DNA of 36,938 nucleotides from NCBI RefSeq assembly GCF_000485795.1, contig NZ_AXZL01000036.1:1-36938 (forward strand), in the 5' to 3' direction. The stretch is from Shewanella decolorationis S12. Its GTDB lineage: Bacteria; Pseudomonadota; Gammaproteobacteria; Enterobacterales; Shewanellaceae. Both the position numbers and the translations under genes were made by a program. Position 1 is the stretch's first letter, and each line of letters begins with the position of its first letter. The notes below the pieces were generated by a model. The model made no database searches, was not told where the DNA came from, and worked only from the letters and a program-made list of their open reading frames with translations. Of this stretch, positions 19,280 through 27,452 are shown one piece after another.

Positions 19280-19921
19280 ATGTCACAGGATACTTTTATA
19301 CCGCCTAGCACACTGCCTTTTTCTCAGGCCTGTGAAAATAACAAAGCACCGATCCTCAGCGTGCTGCAAACCGCCTTTGCCAGTGCCAAACAGGTGCTTG
19401 AAATTGGTAGCGGCACAGGCCAACACGCGGTCTACTTTGCTGAAAATCTGCCTCAGCTTTTTTGGCAAACCAGCGATCAAGTCGCTTATCTTAAGGGCAT
19501 CAGCGCAAGATGCCACCAGCAAGGGCATCAAAAAGGTATTCACAATCTAGGCTTACCCTTTGCACTCGATGTCACCCAACCTTGGCCCGTAGATGGTACT
19601 GGTATTGACGCCGTTTTCAGCGCCAATACCTTGCATATTATGAGCAAATCCACGGTCGAGATGTTTTTTAATGGCTTAGGTGAATATTTGCCACAACTAA
19701 ATACCTTATGTATATACGGCCCTTTTAACTACCAAGGTCAGTTTACTAGCGATAGCAATCGACAATTTGATTACTTTTTAAAACAAAGAGATAGTCAGAG
19801 TGGTATTAGAGATATTGAATGGATAACTCAACTAGCGCAGGCTCAAAATCTAACCTTGGTTGAAGATATCGCCATGCCCGCTAACAATCGTTTACTGCAT
19901 TTTAAGCATTTATTGACCTAA
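19280..19921 (+). CDS. DUF938-family SAM-dependent methyltransferase-like protein
   Basis: The 213-residue protein has the AdoMet-binding motif 'QVLEIGSGTGQHAVYFAE' at about 36–53, then 'ALDVTQPWP' and 'AVFSANTLHIMS', the arrangement typical of DUF938 proteins. 'CIYGPFNYQGQFTSDSNRQFD' is another family block. The function is unknown; methyl transfer is presumed from the fold. The ATG at 19280 follows AGGA at good spacing. The frame also runs from 19229, but nothing supports that longer start. It is divergent from the PuuB-like gene and convergent with the GGDEF gene. Confidence 0.82.
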   Translation: MSQDTFIPPSTLPFSQACENNKAPILSVLQTAFASAKQVLEIGSGTGQHAVYFAENLPQLFWQTSDQVAYLKGISARCHQQGHQKGIHNLGLPFALDVTQPWPVDGTGIDAVFSANTLHIMSKSTVEMFFNGLGEYLPQLNTLCIYGPFNYQGQFTSDSNRQFDYFLKQRDSQSGIRDIEWITQLAQAQNLTLVEDIAMPANNRLLHFKHLLT

Positions 19922-19927
19922 AGCGTA

Positions 19928-20032
19928 TTATCCAGACACCAAGATTTCACCTTTAACGTCAGAGTGACAAGATACGACTAAATCTTTAAAACCTTTGTAC
20001 TTGTCACCCTCAACAACGCTGAGGATCAACAT
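19928..20032 (-). CDS. Possible 34-residue ORF, or remnant, behind the GGDEF gene
   Basis: On the minus strand a frame of 34 codons begins with MLILSVVEGDKYKGF and ends SDVKGEILVSG, stopping 6 bases beyond the methyltransferase gene. Codon choice (GGT, AAA, GAA, GTT) looks like genuine coding sequence of this organism and unlike random intergenic DNA. A GGGG run lies 8 bases before the ATG, itself inside the end of the GGDEF gene. It may be a small protein or the C-terminal scrap of a lost gene. I do not recognise it. Confidence 0.3.
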   Translation of the reverse strand: MLILSVVEGDKYKGFKDLVVSCHSDVKGEILVSG

Positions 20033-20036
20033 TAAT

Positions 20037-21065
20037 CTAGCCCCGCACGCAATTACGGCCATCGGATTTAGCTTCATACAGGGCTTTATCTGCTCTGCTG
20101 AACAGGGTTTCCGCATCATCCCCTTTTTGCAACGAGGCTAAACCGATAGACACTGTAATCGCCCCCAAGGAGAGTTTTTTATCTTTGCCTATGGCTAGGC
20201 GCCGCTCAGAAATACGTTCCCTCAAGGTTTCGGCCACTTGCAGCGCATCGTGAAAATGGGTATTTGGCAGTAACACCACAAACTCCTCGCCACCATAACG
20301 GGCGACAAAGTCATCGCCACGCACGCATTGTTTGAGGGCAAGCGCGACATATGCCAACACTTTATCGCCAACCTGATGGCCATAGGTGTCGTTGAACAAT
20401 TTAAATCGGTCAATATCGATCAATAAAAGGCTACAGCGTGTTTGCTGTTCTTCAGCGCGGTGAATATGGTCCTGAATCGCAATTTCGTAGGCGCGGCGGT
20501 TGTGCAAAGAAGTTAATTGGTCAGTCATGGCCGCCAGACTCAAATTTTCCATTTCGGTTTTTAAGTTTTGTACCTCTTGCCCCATGGCACTTAGACTCTG
20601 CTCCATAGTTTGGTTATTCAGTAATAAATGCTGCATTTCATCAATCACCCCATCCACTAACTGGTTCAATGTACTCACATCGGGTGATGATTGGAGCTGT
20701 AATCCGAAATCCGCTAACGTGCTTGAAAATGATTCTGTCCCTTGATTTAACTGGGTAATTTTACTGATCAGTGAATTGATTAATATCTGAGTTTCAATTT
20801 GTACGTTTTCGATGACTTCAGGGGATTTCTCTTGAATAAAATTCTTGTACAGACTGGTGTTGACCTCCTTAGTAAACACGACATTGTTTGCAAGAAAGCC
20901 ATCAATAGCACGATTTAAGTCGAGGTTTGATTGGGCAAAATACTCATACCAAACGGTGTAGTTTTCAGGGGTAACCGGAATATCTAGCGCGGACATTTGT
21001 GGTACTGCTAAACGTAAAATTTGTGCCGCACAATCAAGCTCTTTATTTGCTGCAGGGGAGGACAT
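20037..21065 (-). CDS. Diguanylate cyclase (GGDEF domain protein)
   Basis: The protein makes the second messenger c-di-GMP from two GTP. It has 342 residues and no membrane segment. The N-terminal 170 residues are unassigned, with 'PVTPENYTVWYEYFAQSN' near 31–48 and predicted coiled coil around 150–178. The GGDEF domain spans about 179–340, starting 'MTDQLTSLHNRRAYE'. The active-site motif is GGEEF at 258–262. An inhibitory I-site RxxD is present as RGDD at 249–252, exactly five residues before it, so product inhibition is expected. The N-terminal module presumably senses a cytoplasmic signal. The gene stands alone. Confidence 0.92.
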   Translation of the reverse strand: MSSPAANKELDCAAQILRLAVPQMSALDIPVTPENYTVWYEYFAQSNLDLNRAIDGFLANNVVFTKEVNTSLYKNFIQEKSPEVIENVQIETQILINSLISKITQLNQGTESFSSTLADFGLQLQSSPDVSTLNQLVDGVIDEMQHLLLNNQTMEQSLSAMGQEVQNLKTEMENLSLAAMTDQLTSLHNRRAYEIAIQDHIHRAEEQQTRCSLLLIDIDRFKLFNDTYGHQVGDKVLAYVALALKQCVRGDDFVARYGGEEFVVLLPNTHFHDALQVAETLRERISERRLAIGKDKKLSLGAITVSIGLASLQKGDDAETLFSRADKALYEAKSDGRNCVRG

Positions 21066-21163
21066 GGATCAAGCACCAAGAGTTGTTATATTTTTGTATA
21101 ACTTAAGTTAACTCAGTTGCTTCAATTTGGATACTGGGTACAAAAATTATTATGATGTGCCGC

Positions 21164-21199
21164 AAAAAACAAAGGAGGATGTTGTTAACATCCTCCTTT
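21164..21199 (-). terminator. Rho-independent terminator after eptA
   Basis: AAAGGAGGATGTT (21171–21183) pairs perfectly with AACATCCTCCTTT (21187–21199), with a GTT loop. On the minus strand it is followed by G and six T. It lies 27 bases beyond the eptA stop. Confidence 0.85.
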
Positions 21200-21225
21200 G
21201 AGTCATGCTCACTAACATGGACATT

Positions 21226-22857
21226 TTAGCCGCGGCAGCGAGCAAAGATATCTAACTTAGGTTGATACACTTGGGTCTGCACGTTCATTAATCCCAACAG
21301 ACTGTCGAACAAATTGTCGTGGGAGAAGCCGCCCTTCTCGGCCTCTTTGGCTAAACACGCCATATTCAAATGGTTGTCTTGGCTAAAATCCTCCGACACC
21401 CAGGCCAGCATAGGAATACTGGTTTGTTCAATCGGCGCTATGCTGTAGGGGGCACCGTGCAGATACATGCCTTTCTCACCGAGGGACTCACCGTGATCCG
21501 ACACATATAACATAGCGGTATCAAACTTAGCCTGTTGCTGTTTAAGCTTATTCACCACTTCACTGATAATGTAATCTGTATACAAAATCGTGTTGTCATA
21601 GGTGTTTATCAGCTCTTCGGCGCTGCAGTTTTGAATGTCGCTACGTGGGCAATCCGGCGTAAATTTACGGTGCTCTGGCGGATAGCGCAGGAAGTACGTC
21701 GGCCCGTGGCTGCCAATCACATGCAGGGCAATCACAGTGTCTTTCTGCTCAGCTTTAGCAAGTGCCTCGTCGAGTTTATTGAGCAGCACTTGGTCGAAAC
21801 AATATTGGCCTGAGCAAAGTTCAGGATCGCTATTCAAGTCAATAGTGATGTTTTCAACCTGATCGCACACCCCTTTACAGCCCGAGTCATTATCAAACCA
21901 CTGCACTTTAATCCCGCCATGATTTAACACATCGATGGCCGTGTCTTGGGCATAGGCGCGGCGAGAATCATAATCCTCACGTCCCATACGCGAAAACATA
22001 CAAGGCAACGAAACCGCGGTAGCCGTGCCACAGGAATGGGTGTCTTTAAAGGCGATCAAGCCTTGTCCCTCTGTGTGGGCGTTAGTTGGCCTATCATAAC
22101 CATAGTATTGATAATTCATCGAACGGGCGGTTTCACCCACAACAAGCACTAACAAATTAGGTTTTCCATTGGGATTGCGACTAACATTCTTCGCATCTAG
22201 ACCTAACTGCTCATATTGGATTGGCGTTTGTAAATAGTGCACATTGATGTACTTAGCGGCCGCACCAATAAAATAGGTTGGCACGATATAACGCTTGATC
22301 TCATCATTATTACGGCCAAAGGCGGCGTAGTCTTGAAAATAGAAGAAGGCGATAATCCCGAGCCCTACTAACATCGCTAGCATAAACAACACTTTATGTA
22401 GCAACTCTTTGAAAAATGACTTGTATTGGATATCGACTTTGTAAATCAGATAGGCGGGTAAAATCCCCGTAAGCAGCATATTGAGGATGGAAGCAAAGTT
22501 CACATACATCAGCGCTTCGGCGCTGTTGGTTTGAAAGGTGTTTTCAATCATGCCGTAGTCGAACACGACATTGTATTTGAGCGCCGCAAAAAACACGCTC
22601 GATGACAACAGCGTAAGAATGATAAAAAAGGGTTTTACTAGGTATTTCACCGTAAACAGCGAAAACACAAAACTCAGAGCAAAAACTAAAAACAATGGCA
22701 TGGATGCGATAAAGATCGGATCGACATCGGGCTGTTTTTCAATGCCTTTCTTGATGACTTCAAAGAGTGGGATATTAAAAACGCAAACGTAAAATAATGC
22801 GGTGATAAAGGTGAAGCGGTTCACGGTTAGAGTTTTAAATCTCGTCAGCACTGGCAA
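21226..22857 (-). CDS. eptA: Lipid A phosphoethanolamine transferase, EptA/MCR type
   Basis: This inner-membrane enzyme transfers phosphoethanolamine from phosphatidylethanolamine to lipid A at the periplasmic face, lowering negative charge and binding of polymyxins. The 543-residue protein has five N-terminal membrane helices (about residues 15–180) and a periplasmic alkaline-phosphatase-like domain. The zinc-site Glu242 lies in 'VVGETARS', the nucleophile Thr280 in 'SCGTATAVSLPCMFS', and 'YVSDHGESLGE' gives the Asp and His ligands. Paired cysteines (for example in 'GCKGVC' and 'ELCSGQYC') match the disulfides of the family. No PmrAB-type two-component system is adjacent. A chromosomal enzyme of this type is common in Shewanella and is not itself evidence of acquired resistance. 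Confidence 0.93.
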   Translation of the reverse strand: MPVLTRFKTLTVNRFTFITALFYVCVFNIPLFEVIKKGIEKQPDVDPIFIASMPLFLVFALSFVFSLFTVKYLVKPFFIILTLLSSSVFFAALKYNVVFDYGMIENTFQTNSAEALMYVNFASILNMLLTGILPAYLIYKVDIQYKSFFKELLHKVLFMLAMLVGLGIIAFFYFQDYAAFGRNNDEIKRYIVPTYFIGAAAKYINVHYLQTPIQYEQLGLDAKNVSRNPNGKPNLLVLVVGETARSMNYQYYGYDRPTNAHTEGQGLIAFKDTHSCGTATAVSLPCMFSRMGREDYDSRRAYAQDTAIDVLNHGGIKVQWFDNDSGCKGVCDQVENITIDLNSDPELCSGQYCFDQVLLNKLDEALAKAEQKDTVIALHVIGSHGPTYFLRYPPEHRKFTPDCPRSDIQNCSAEELINTYDNTILYTDYIISEVVNKLKQQQAKFDTAMLYVSDHGESLGEKGMYLHGAPYSIAPIEQTSIPMLAWVSEDFSQDNHLNMACLAKEAEKGGFSHDNLFDSLLGLMNVQTQVYQPKLDIFARCRG

Positions 22858-23000
22858 TGCTCTCTTAAATAAATAGTGGGCCGAAACTAGCTTAGTTTTC
22901 TTAAGGTAATCTTATGCCTATAAATGAATGCCATCTTAGCAACTGATTTTAACCTACTCAATAAAATAATTAATATTATTAACAAGTTAATATGCGGATT

Positions 23001-23039
23001 AAAAAAACGGCCGAACCTCAATGAATTCGACCGTTTTTT
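23001..23039. terminator. Bidirectional terminator between the peptidase gene and eptA
   Basis: AAAAAACGG-CCGAA and TTCGA-CCGTTTTTT form a stem with one mismatch and a 9-base loop, with A and T tracts on both sides. On the minus strand it ends the prolyl oligopeptidase transcript. Confidence 0.75.
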
Positions 23040-23109
23040 GCTCCCCAACCTATAGGGACTTGCTCGGTATTAACCGCGAATTGTTAAAACTGGCTATCAC
23101 GCATCACGA

Positions 23110-25206
23110 TTATTTTAACTGCTGTAATAAGTAGGCAAACGCCATCGAATTTAGTTCCGCAGCTTGATTATTATCTGCTGCGCCAGCATGCCCACCCTCG
23201 ATATTTTCATAGTAGAGCACATCGATGCCCATGTCCTTCATCTTAGCCACCATCTTACGCGCATGCCCAGGGTGTACCCTGTCGTCACGGGTTGAGGTAG
23301 TGAAGAACACCTTTGGATAATGGGTGTCCTTGTGCAGATTATGGTATGGCGAATAGGTTTTAATGTAGGCCCATTCCTCTGGAATATCAGGATTACCGTA
23401 TTCCCCCATCCAACTTGCGCCGGCCAGTAACTTATTGAAACGGTACATGTCCAGTAATGGCACTTGGCAGACCACGGCATTGTAGAGATCTGGCCGACGG
23501 GTAAAGGCTGCGCCCATCAGCAAGCCACCGTTACTGCCACCTTGAATGCCTAAATGCTTGCTCGAGGTAATTTTACGGGCAATGAGATCCTCGGCGATAG
23601 CTTCAAAGTCCTCATAAGCCTTATGACGATTTTGCTTAAGTGCCGCTTGATGCCACGCAGGGCCGTACTCGCCGCCACCACGGATATTGGCCAGCACATA
23701 CACGCCGCCCTGCTCTAACCAGTTTTTACCAATGGTTGCAGAATAGGCTGGACGCAGTGACACTTCAAAGCCGCCATAACCATAGAGCAGTGTAGGATTG
23801 CTGCCATCGAGCTTAAGATCCTTTGCCATCACCACAAAATACGGCACTTTGGTGCCATCTTTTGATGTTGCAAAATACTGCTCAGTTTTAAATTTATCCG
23901 CCGCAAATTGCTGAGGCATACCTTTGATTTTTTTCGGTTTTAGCGCCTTAGCATTGACGGTATACAGGGTCGATGGCTCAAGAAAGCTAGTGTAATTAAC
24001 AAAGAAATCATCACTGTCGCGCTCCATATCCATCACGGTTAGCGCGCCATTGGCCTCAAAAGGTACAGGCGTGCTTTGCCATGCGCCCTTCTCGTCTTGC
24101 TCGTAGCGAACCAGCTTGCTCTTCACGTTATCAAGCCAATTAACAAAAATCGCGCTCTTACTGAAACTTAACTGGGCGATTGATGCGGTAGGCGTAGGGC
24201 TAACAAATTCAGTAAATGATTCTTTTTGGGCAATCAAATCCGCCACATTGGCGTACACCACCGCGCCTTGGCTGAATTTCCCAGCAGGGGTTGCTAAGTC
24301 ACTCTTGAGCTCAATAAACAACTTGCCTTGGAAATAGCCTTTGATCTCGGCATCTTGCGGGAGCGGCAACTTAATCAATTTGCCATCTTGGTAAACATAT
24401 TGAGTAGCGGTGTAAAAGGTATGCGCCTCAGTAACTAGGCTCAGCGGGGTTTTATCGTCAAACATCACCCAACCCGACACCGCAACCGAGGTTTTGTCAC
24501 CACTGAAAATGGTTTTCGCTTGCTCAAGCGGCGTACCACGTTGCCATAACTTCACCACGCGGGGATAACCCGAGTCGGTCATGCTTTGGCCATCGCCAAA
24601 GTCGGTGCCGACAAAGGCCTGATCGGTATCAATCCAACTAAGGCTAGATTTCGCTTCTTTTAAAAAGAAAGGTTTGTCTTTCGCAGGCACAAAGTCTTTA
24701 GTGGTTAAATCAAACTCACGCACTTCGACCGCATCGGCGCCGCCACGGGATAAGGACACAAAACAGCGCTGATTCTGTGGATACTGGCAATCAATCCCTT
24801 TGAATACCCAGTTAACCGCTTCGGTTTTGCCTAAGGCATCGACATCGAGCACGGTTTCCCATTTTGGATCCGCCTTGGCGTATTCTTCCATCGTGGTGCG
24901 ACGGTAAATCCCCCGCACATGGGTATCATCCTTCCAAAAGTTATACAGCTTATCGCCTATATGGGTGGCGTAAGGAATACGCTCTTTATCATTGAGGATA
25001 GCAAGGCTGTTGGCAACTAAGGTATCGAAGCCCTTAAAGGCTTTAATTTCGGCGGCAGAAGTGGCATTTTGAGCCTTAACCCACTCCATCGGCTTTGCGC
25101 CTTCAACCTCTTCAAGCCAAAGGTATTTGTCTTCTTCTGCGTGGAGTTGACCACTCATTGTGAGTACCCCTGCGATGCACCAAGGCAGTAATTTATTTCG
25201 ATTCAT
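23110..25206 (-). CDS. Periplasmic prolyl oligopeptidase (family S9A)
   Basis: This serine peptidase cleaves short peptides after proline. The 698-residue protein has a signal peptide (about 1–23, ending 'GQLHA'). The N-terminal beta-propeller spans about 80–430, and the alpha/beta-hydrolase domain follows with 'GYGGFEVSLRPAYS'. The nucleophile is Ser558 in 'GGSNGGLLMGA', the Asp lies in 'STRDDRVHPGHARKM' and the His in 'IEGGHAGAA'. The propeller normally limits substrates to peptides of up to about 30 residues. Cytoplasmic homologues exist; export is inferred from the leader. It is a single gene with its own terminator, downstream of the marR–dmeF unit but separated from it by a terminator. 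Confidence 0.93.
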   Translation of the reverse strand: MNRNKLLPWCIAGVLTMSGQLHAEEDKYLWLEEVEGAKPMEWVKAQNATSAAEIKAFKGFDTLVANSLAILNDKERIPYATHIGDKLYNFWKDDTHVRGIYRRTTMEEYAKADPKWETVLDVDALGKTEAVNWVFKGIDCQYPQNQRCFVSLSRGGADAVEVREFDLTTKDFVPAKDKPFFLKEAKSSLSWIDTDQAFVGTDFGDGQSMTDSGYPRVVKLWQRGTPLEQAKTIFSGDKTSVAVSGWVMFDDKTPLSLVTEAHTFYTATQYVYQDGKLIKLPLPQDAEIKGYFQGKLFIELKSDLATPAGKFSQGAVVYANVADLIAQKESFTEFVSPTPTASIAQLSFSKSAIFVNWLDNVKSKLVRYEQDEKGAWQSTPVPFEANGALTVMDMERDSDDFFVNYTSFLEPSTLYTVNAKALKPKKIKGMPQQFAADKFKTEQYFATSKDGTKVPYFVVMAKDLKLDGSNPTLLYGYGGFEVSLRPAYSATIGKNWLEQGGVYVLANIRGGGEYGPAWHQAALKQNRHKAYEDFEAIAEDLIARKITSSKHLGIQGGSNGGLLMGAAFTRRPDLYNAVVCQVPLLDMYRFNKLLAGASWMGEYGNPDIPEEWAYIKTYSPYHNLHKDTHYPKVFFTTSTRDDRVHPGHARKMVAKMKDMGIDVLYYENIEGGHAGAADNNQAAELNSMAFAYLLQQLK

Positions 25207-25370
25207 TTTATTCCTTGTAAACAGAGTCCATCTTGATTTCTGTTCTACATTACCCTAATTGCCCCCCAGTTCAACCTTTAATACAACAAGAATGTAACAA
25301 AAGGTAAGATATTGTAATCACGGATGATTAATCGAGAATGAATCGAAAATATTCGAGATGTTATGCCATA

Positions 25371-25394
25371 AAAAAGCGCCCATCGGGGCGCTTT
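25371..25394 (-). terminator. Rho-independent terminator after the marR gene
   Basis: AAAGCGCCC (25373–25381) pairs with GGGCGCTTT (25386–25394) across a 4-base loop. On the minus strand a T6-type tract follows. It closes the dmeF–marR operon. Confidence 0.8.
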
Positions 25395-25426
25395 AGTAAA
25401 TACTGAATGGCGAGTTAACTTCGCCA

Positions 25427-25888
25427 TTAAAACTCTTGGTTCATCCGCGTCAGCAGACTCAACAGTAAGCTTCGCTCCTTTGCACTCATCTTAGCGGTGA
25501 GATCGGTCGTTAATTGCAAATGCAGCGCATCATGTTCGAGGAACAGCGCCTGACCTTTCTCGGTGAGCTCGACCAGAATCGAGCGTCTATCACTCTCATG
25601 TGGACGGCGCATCACCCACTGGGAATCGACCATTTTATCGATTTGTACTGTGAGCGTGCCTGTGGTCACGCCGATTTTGTCGGCCAGCTCTTTCATTCGC
25701 ATCGCGCCGTGTACACCCAATAACTCTATCGTGTGGACCTGCGATAAGCTAAATCCCTTATCGCGCACAATAGCATGCTCCCATGATGATAATTTTTCAT
25801 AAAACTCAATAATCACATGGTTCAAGGCCTGATCCGTAGAATGGGCGGACGCGGCTGATAAAGCATCATGCGGGTGTGCAACTGTCAT
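25427..25888 (-). CDS. MarR-family regulator coupled to the metal exporter
   Basis: The 153-residue protein has the MarR winged-helix core: 'FSLSQVHTIELLGVHGAMRMKELADKIGVTTGTLTVQIDKMV' at about 46–87, then the wing 'RRPHESDRRSILVELTEKG' at 94–112 with the conserved DxR. The N-terminus contains several His (for example 'TVAHPHD' and 'SAHST'), which might bind metal; this is speculative. Its ATG overlaps the dmeF stop by one base (TAATG on the minus strand), so the two proteins are translationally coupled. It is the natural candidate to bind the inverted repeats upstream of dmeF. Metal control by a MarR protein would differ from the RcnR/DmeR-type regulators known for DmeF. Confidence 0.88.
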   Translation of the reverse strand: MTVAHPHDALSAASAHSTDQALNHVIIEFYEKLSSWEHAIVRDKGFSLSQVHTIELLGVHGAMRMKELADKIGVTTGTLTVQIDKMVDSQWVMRRPHESDRRSILVELTEKGQALFLEHDALHLQLTTDLTAKMSAKERSLLLSLLTRMNQEF

Positions 25889-27108
25889 TAGGCTTCCTTA
25901 GCCACACACTCACGTTGACGGCAAGTATGCAGCTCAATGGTAATATGGGATAACTCAGGGAACTTAGTCAGTAACTGATTAAAATAACTGGCTTCTTTCG
26001 GTGAGTGAGACACTATGGACACCATAATAGCATGGTGATCGGCACTCACGCGCCAAATATGTAAATCGGCCACTTGATGATCCGGTACCGCCTCTATGGT
26101 CTCACGCACTTTACGTTGTAGCGAGGCCTTTACCCCACCGTCCAACAGAATTGGACTGGTCTGTTGGATAAGCCCCCATGACCAGCGGCTGATAATAATC
26201 GCGCCAACAATCCCCATAATCGGGTCGAGCCAAGTTAAGCCCATATATTTACCGAACAATAGTGCTGCAATCGCCAGCACTGAGGTTAACGCATCGGCTA
26301 AAACGTGGAAATAAGCCGCCCTCAGATTATGATCATGGCCCGAGTGCCCGTGTGAATGCCCATGGGAATGACCCTGTGCGTGTGTGTGTGAATGGCCGTC
26401 ATGGTCATGGTCATGGTCATGGTCATGGTCATGGTCATGGTCATGGTCATGGTCAGCAGCATGATGATCGTGTCCATGGCAGCAATGATTATCTTGATGC
26501 TCCTTATGGTCATCATCTTCATCATCGTGATCATGGTCGTGTGAGTGACTGTGCGAATGTCCATGCGAGTGGCCGTGTGAATGCCCATGTGAATGTCCAT
26601 GGTCGTGGGAATGATGATCTTTCAACAGGAACACACTCAGTACGTTCACGCTTAAGCCAATCAGGGCGACAAAAATCGCTTCATTAAAGTGGATATCCTC
26701 AGGATTAATCAAGCGCATACCCGATTCAACTAACATCACTAAGGCCACTAAGCCCAAGGCGATGGCGCTGGTGTAACCGCCAAGCACACTGACCTTACCA
26801 GTCCCAAAGGCAAAAGCCGGGTCATTGGCATGCTTACGGGCATAGGAATAGGCAAATAAGGTGATCATAAAGGCGGCGGCGTGGGTGCCCATATGCCAAC
26901 CATCGGCCAGCAATGCCATAGAGCCATAAATGGTTCCGGCCACAATCTCGGCCACCATGGTAATCACGGTGAGATACAACACATAACGGGTGTTTTTTTC
27001 ACCTGCGGTATTTTGACTAGAAAATCCATGGGAATGTTGCCACTGTGCGACAGAATGCCCAAGACCAGTACTCTGCATCGGATTCTCGGTTGAAGATGTT
27101 GTTTTCAT
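25888..27108 (-). CDS. dmeF: Cation diffusion facilitator, DmeF-type (Co/Ni/Zn efflux), with a long His-rich loop
   Basis: This inner-membrane proton-coupled exporter of divalent metals has 406 residues and six membrane helices. The transport site comprises 'LADGWHMGTHA' at 68–77 (Asp69, His72, His76) in helix 2 and 'HVLADALTS' at 268–276 (His268, Asp272) in helix 5; the first is characteristic of the DmeF branch. Between helices 4 and 5, residues 164–260 form a loop rich in His, Asp, Ser and Gly that includes about nine tandem Asp-His pairs (219–237) and a Cys pair at 209–210. Such loops bind metal in the cytoplasm. The C-terminal domain has 'HIWRVSADHHAIMVSI' and a final 'HTCRQREC'. AGGAAAA precedes the ATG. 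Confidence 0.92.
   Translation of the reverse strand: MKTTSSTENPMQSTGLGHSVAQWQHSHGFSSQNTAGEKNTRYVLYLTVITMVAEIVAGTIYGSMALLADGWHMGTHAAAFMITLFAYSYARKHANDPAFAFGTGKVSVLGGYTSAIALGLVALVMLVESGMRLINPEDIHFNEAIFVALIGLSVNVLSVFLLKDHHSHDHGHSHGHSHGHSHGHSHSHSHDHDHDDEDDDHKEHQDNHCCHGHDHHAADHDHDHDHDHDHDHDHDHDGHSHTHAQGHSHGHSHGHSGHDHNLRAAYFHVLADALTSVLAIAALLFGKYMGLTWLDPIMGIVGAIIISRWSWGLIQQTSPILLDGGVKASLQRKVRETIEAVPDHQVADLHIWRVSADHHAIMVSIVSHSPKEASYFNQLLTKFPELSHITIELHTCRQRECVAKEA
26398..26454. repeat. In-frame hexanucleotide microsatellite inside dmeF
   Basis: Nine perfect copies of ATGGTC run from 26401 to 26454, preceded by a partial copy. On the coding strand this is GACCAT, encoding Asp-His pairs. The six-base unit keeps the frame, so slippage would change the number of metal-binding His residues without breaking the protein. 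Confidence 0.95.
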
Positions 27109-27136
27109 TATTTTTTCCTAAGCGCTTTACCCTAGT

Positions 27137-27168
27137 TTGCATAAATTAATGAGCGTAAATTTATGCAA
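27137..27168. promoter_or_regulatory. Inverted repeat overlapping the likely dmeF–marR promoter
   Basis: TTGCATAAATT (27137–27147) and AATTTATGCAA (27158–27168) are perfect 11-base arms with a 10-base spacer, centres two helical turns apart. It lies 29 bases before the dmeF ATG. A TTGCAT on the minus strand (27168–27163) could be the –35 box. This is a good candidate operator for the MarR protein. Confidence 0.55.
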
Positions 27169-27213
27169 CAAGAGCAAACCCGCTGTGGTGATTGATGACT
27201 TCTGCCGTCAGTT

Positions 27214-27282
27214 TAGTTTGAAAATCAAAATATATAAATATCAAAATAATCAATTTTCAAACTATTTGCATAAGTGTTGCAA
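27214..27282. promoter_or_regulatory. Second and third inverted repeats upstream of dmeF
   Basis: TAGTTTGAAAAT (27214–27225) and ATTTTCAAACTA (27253–27264) are perfect 12-base arms around an AT-rich 27-base spacer. The left arm also contains the small palindrome TTTGA-AAA-TCAAA (27217–27229). Directly next to it is TTGCATAAGTGTTGCAA (27266–27282), which repeats the TTGCATAA half-site of the promoter-proximal repeat. Confidence 0.45.
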
Positions 27283-27394
27283 CGAATCACAAAATTTAAA
27301 CGCAGCAAATATCAACCACATTCACAAGGGCCGTATAGACAAGGCATAAACTCAAAACGGGGAAGCGAACTAAACGATAAGGCAAATAACACAA

Positions 27395-27424
27395 AGGCGC
27401 TTAAATCGTCTGACTTAAACGCCT
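27395..27424 (-). terminator. Terminator-like hairpin after the YnhF-like gene
   Basis: AGGCGCTTAA (27395–27404) pairs with TTAAACGCCT (27415–27424), with one G-U-type mismatch. On the minus strand a T-rich tail follows (TTTGTGTTATTT). Confidence 0.5.
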
Positions 27425-27452
27425 CTGCACAGGATTTGATTTGAATGTTATA

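Noticed and set aside
21226..22857. EptA gene considered as an acquired colistin-resistance (mcr) gene
   Set aside because: It has no IS or foreign composition around it and sits among core genes; chromosomal EptA-type genes are normal in such genomes.
26401..26454. Short-period repeats considered as a CRISPR-like array
   Set aside because: The unit is six bases with no spacers and encodes an in-frame Asp-His run.
26262..26687. Long plus-strand frame opposite the His-rich loop of dmeF
   Set aside because: It is an artefact of the Asp-His repeat read on the other strand; low-complexity sequence stays open in several frames.
27137..27349. 70-codon plus-strand frame upstream of dmeF
   Set aside because: It lies across the inverted-repeat operators and has no ribosome-binding site; the DNA is better explained as regulatory.
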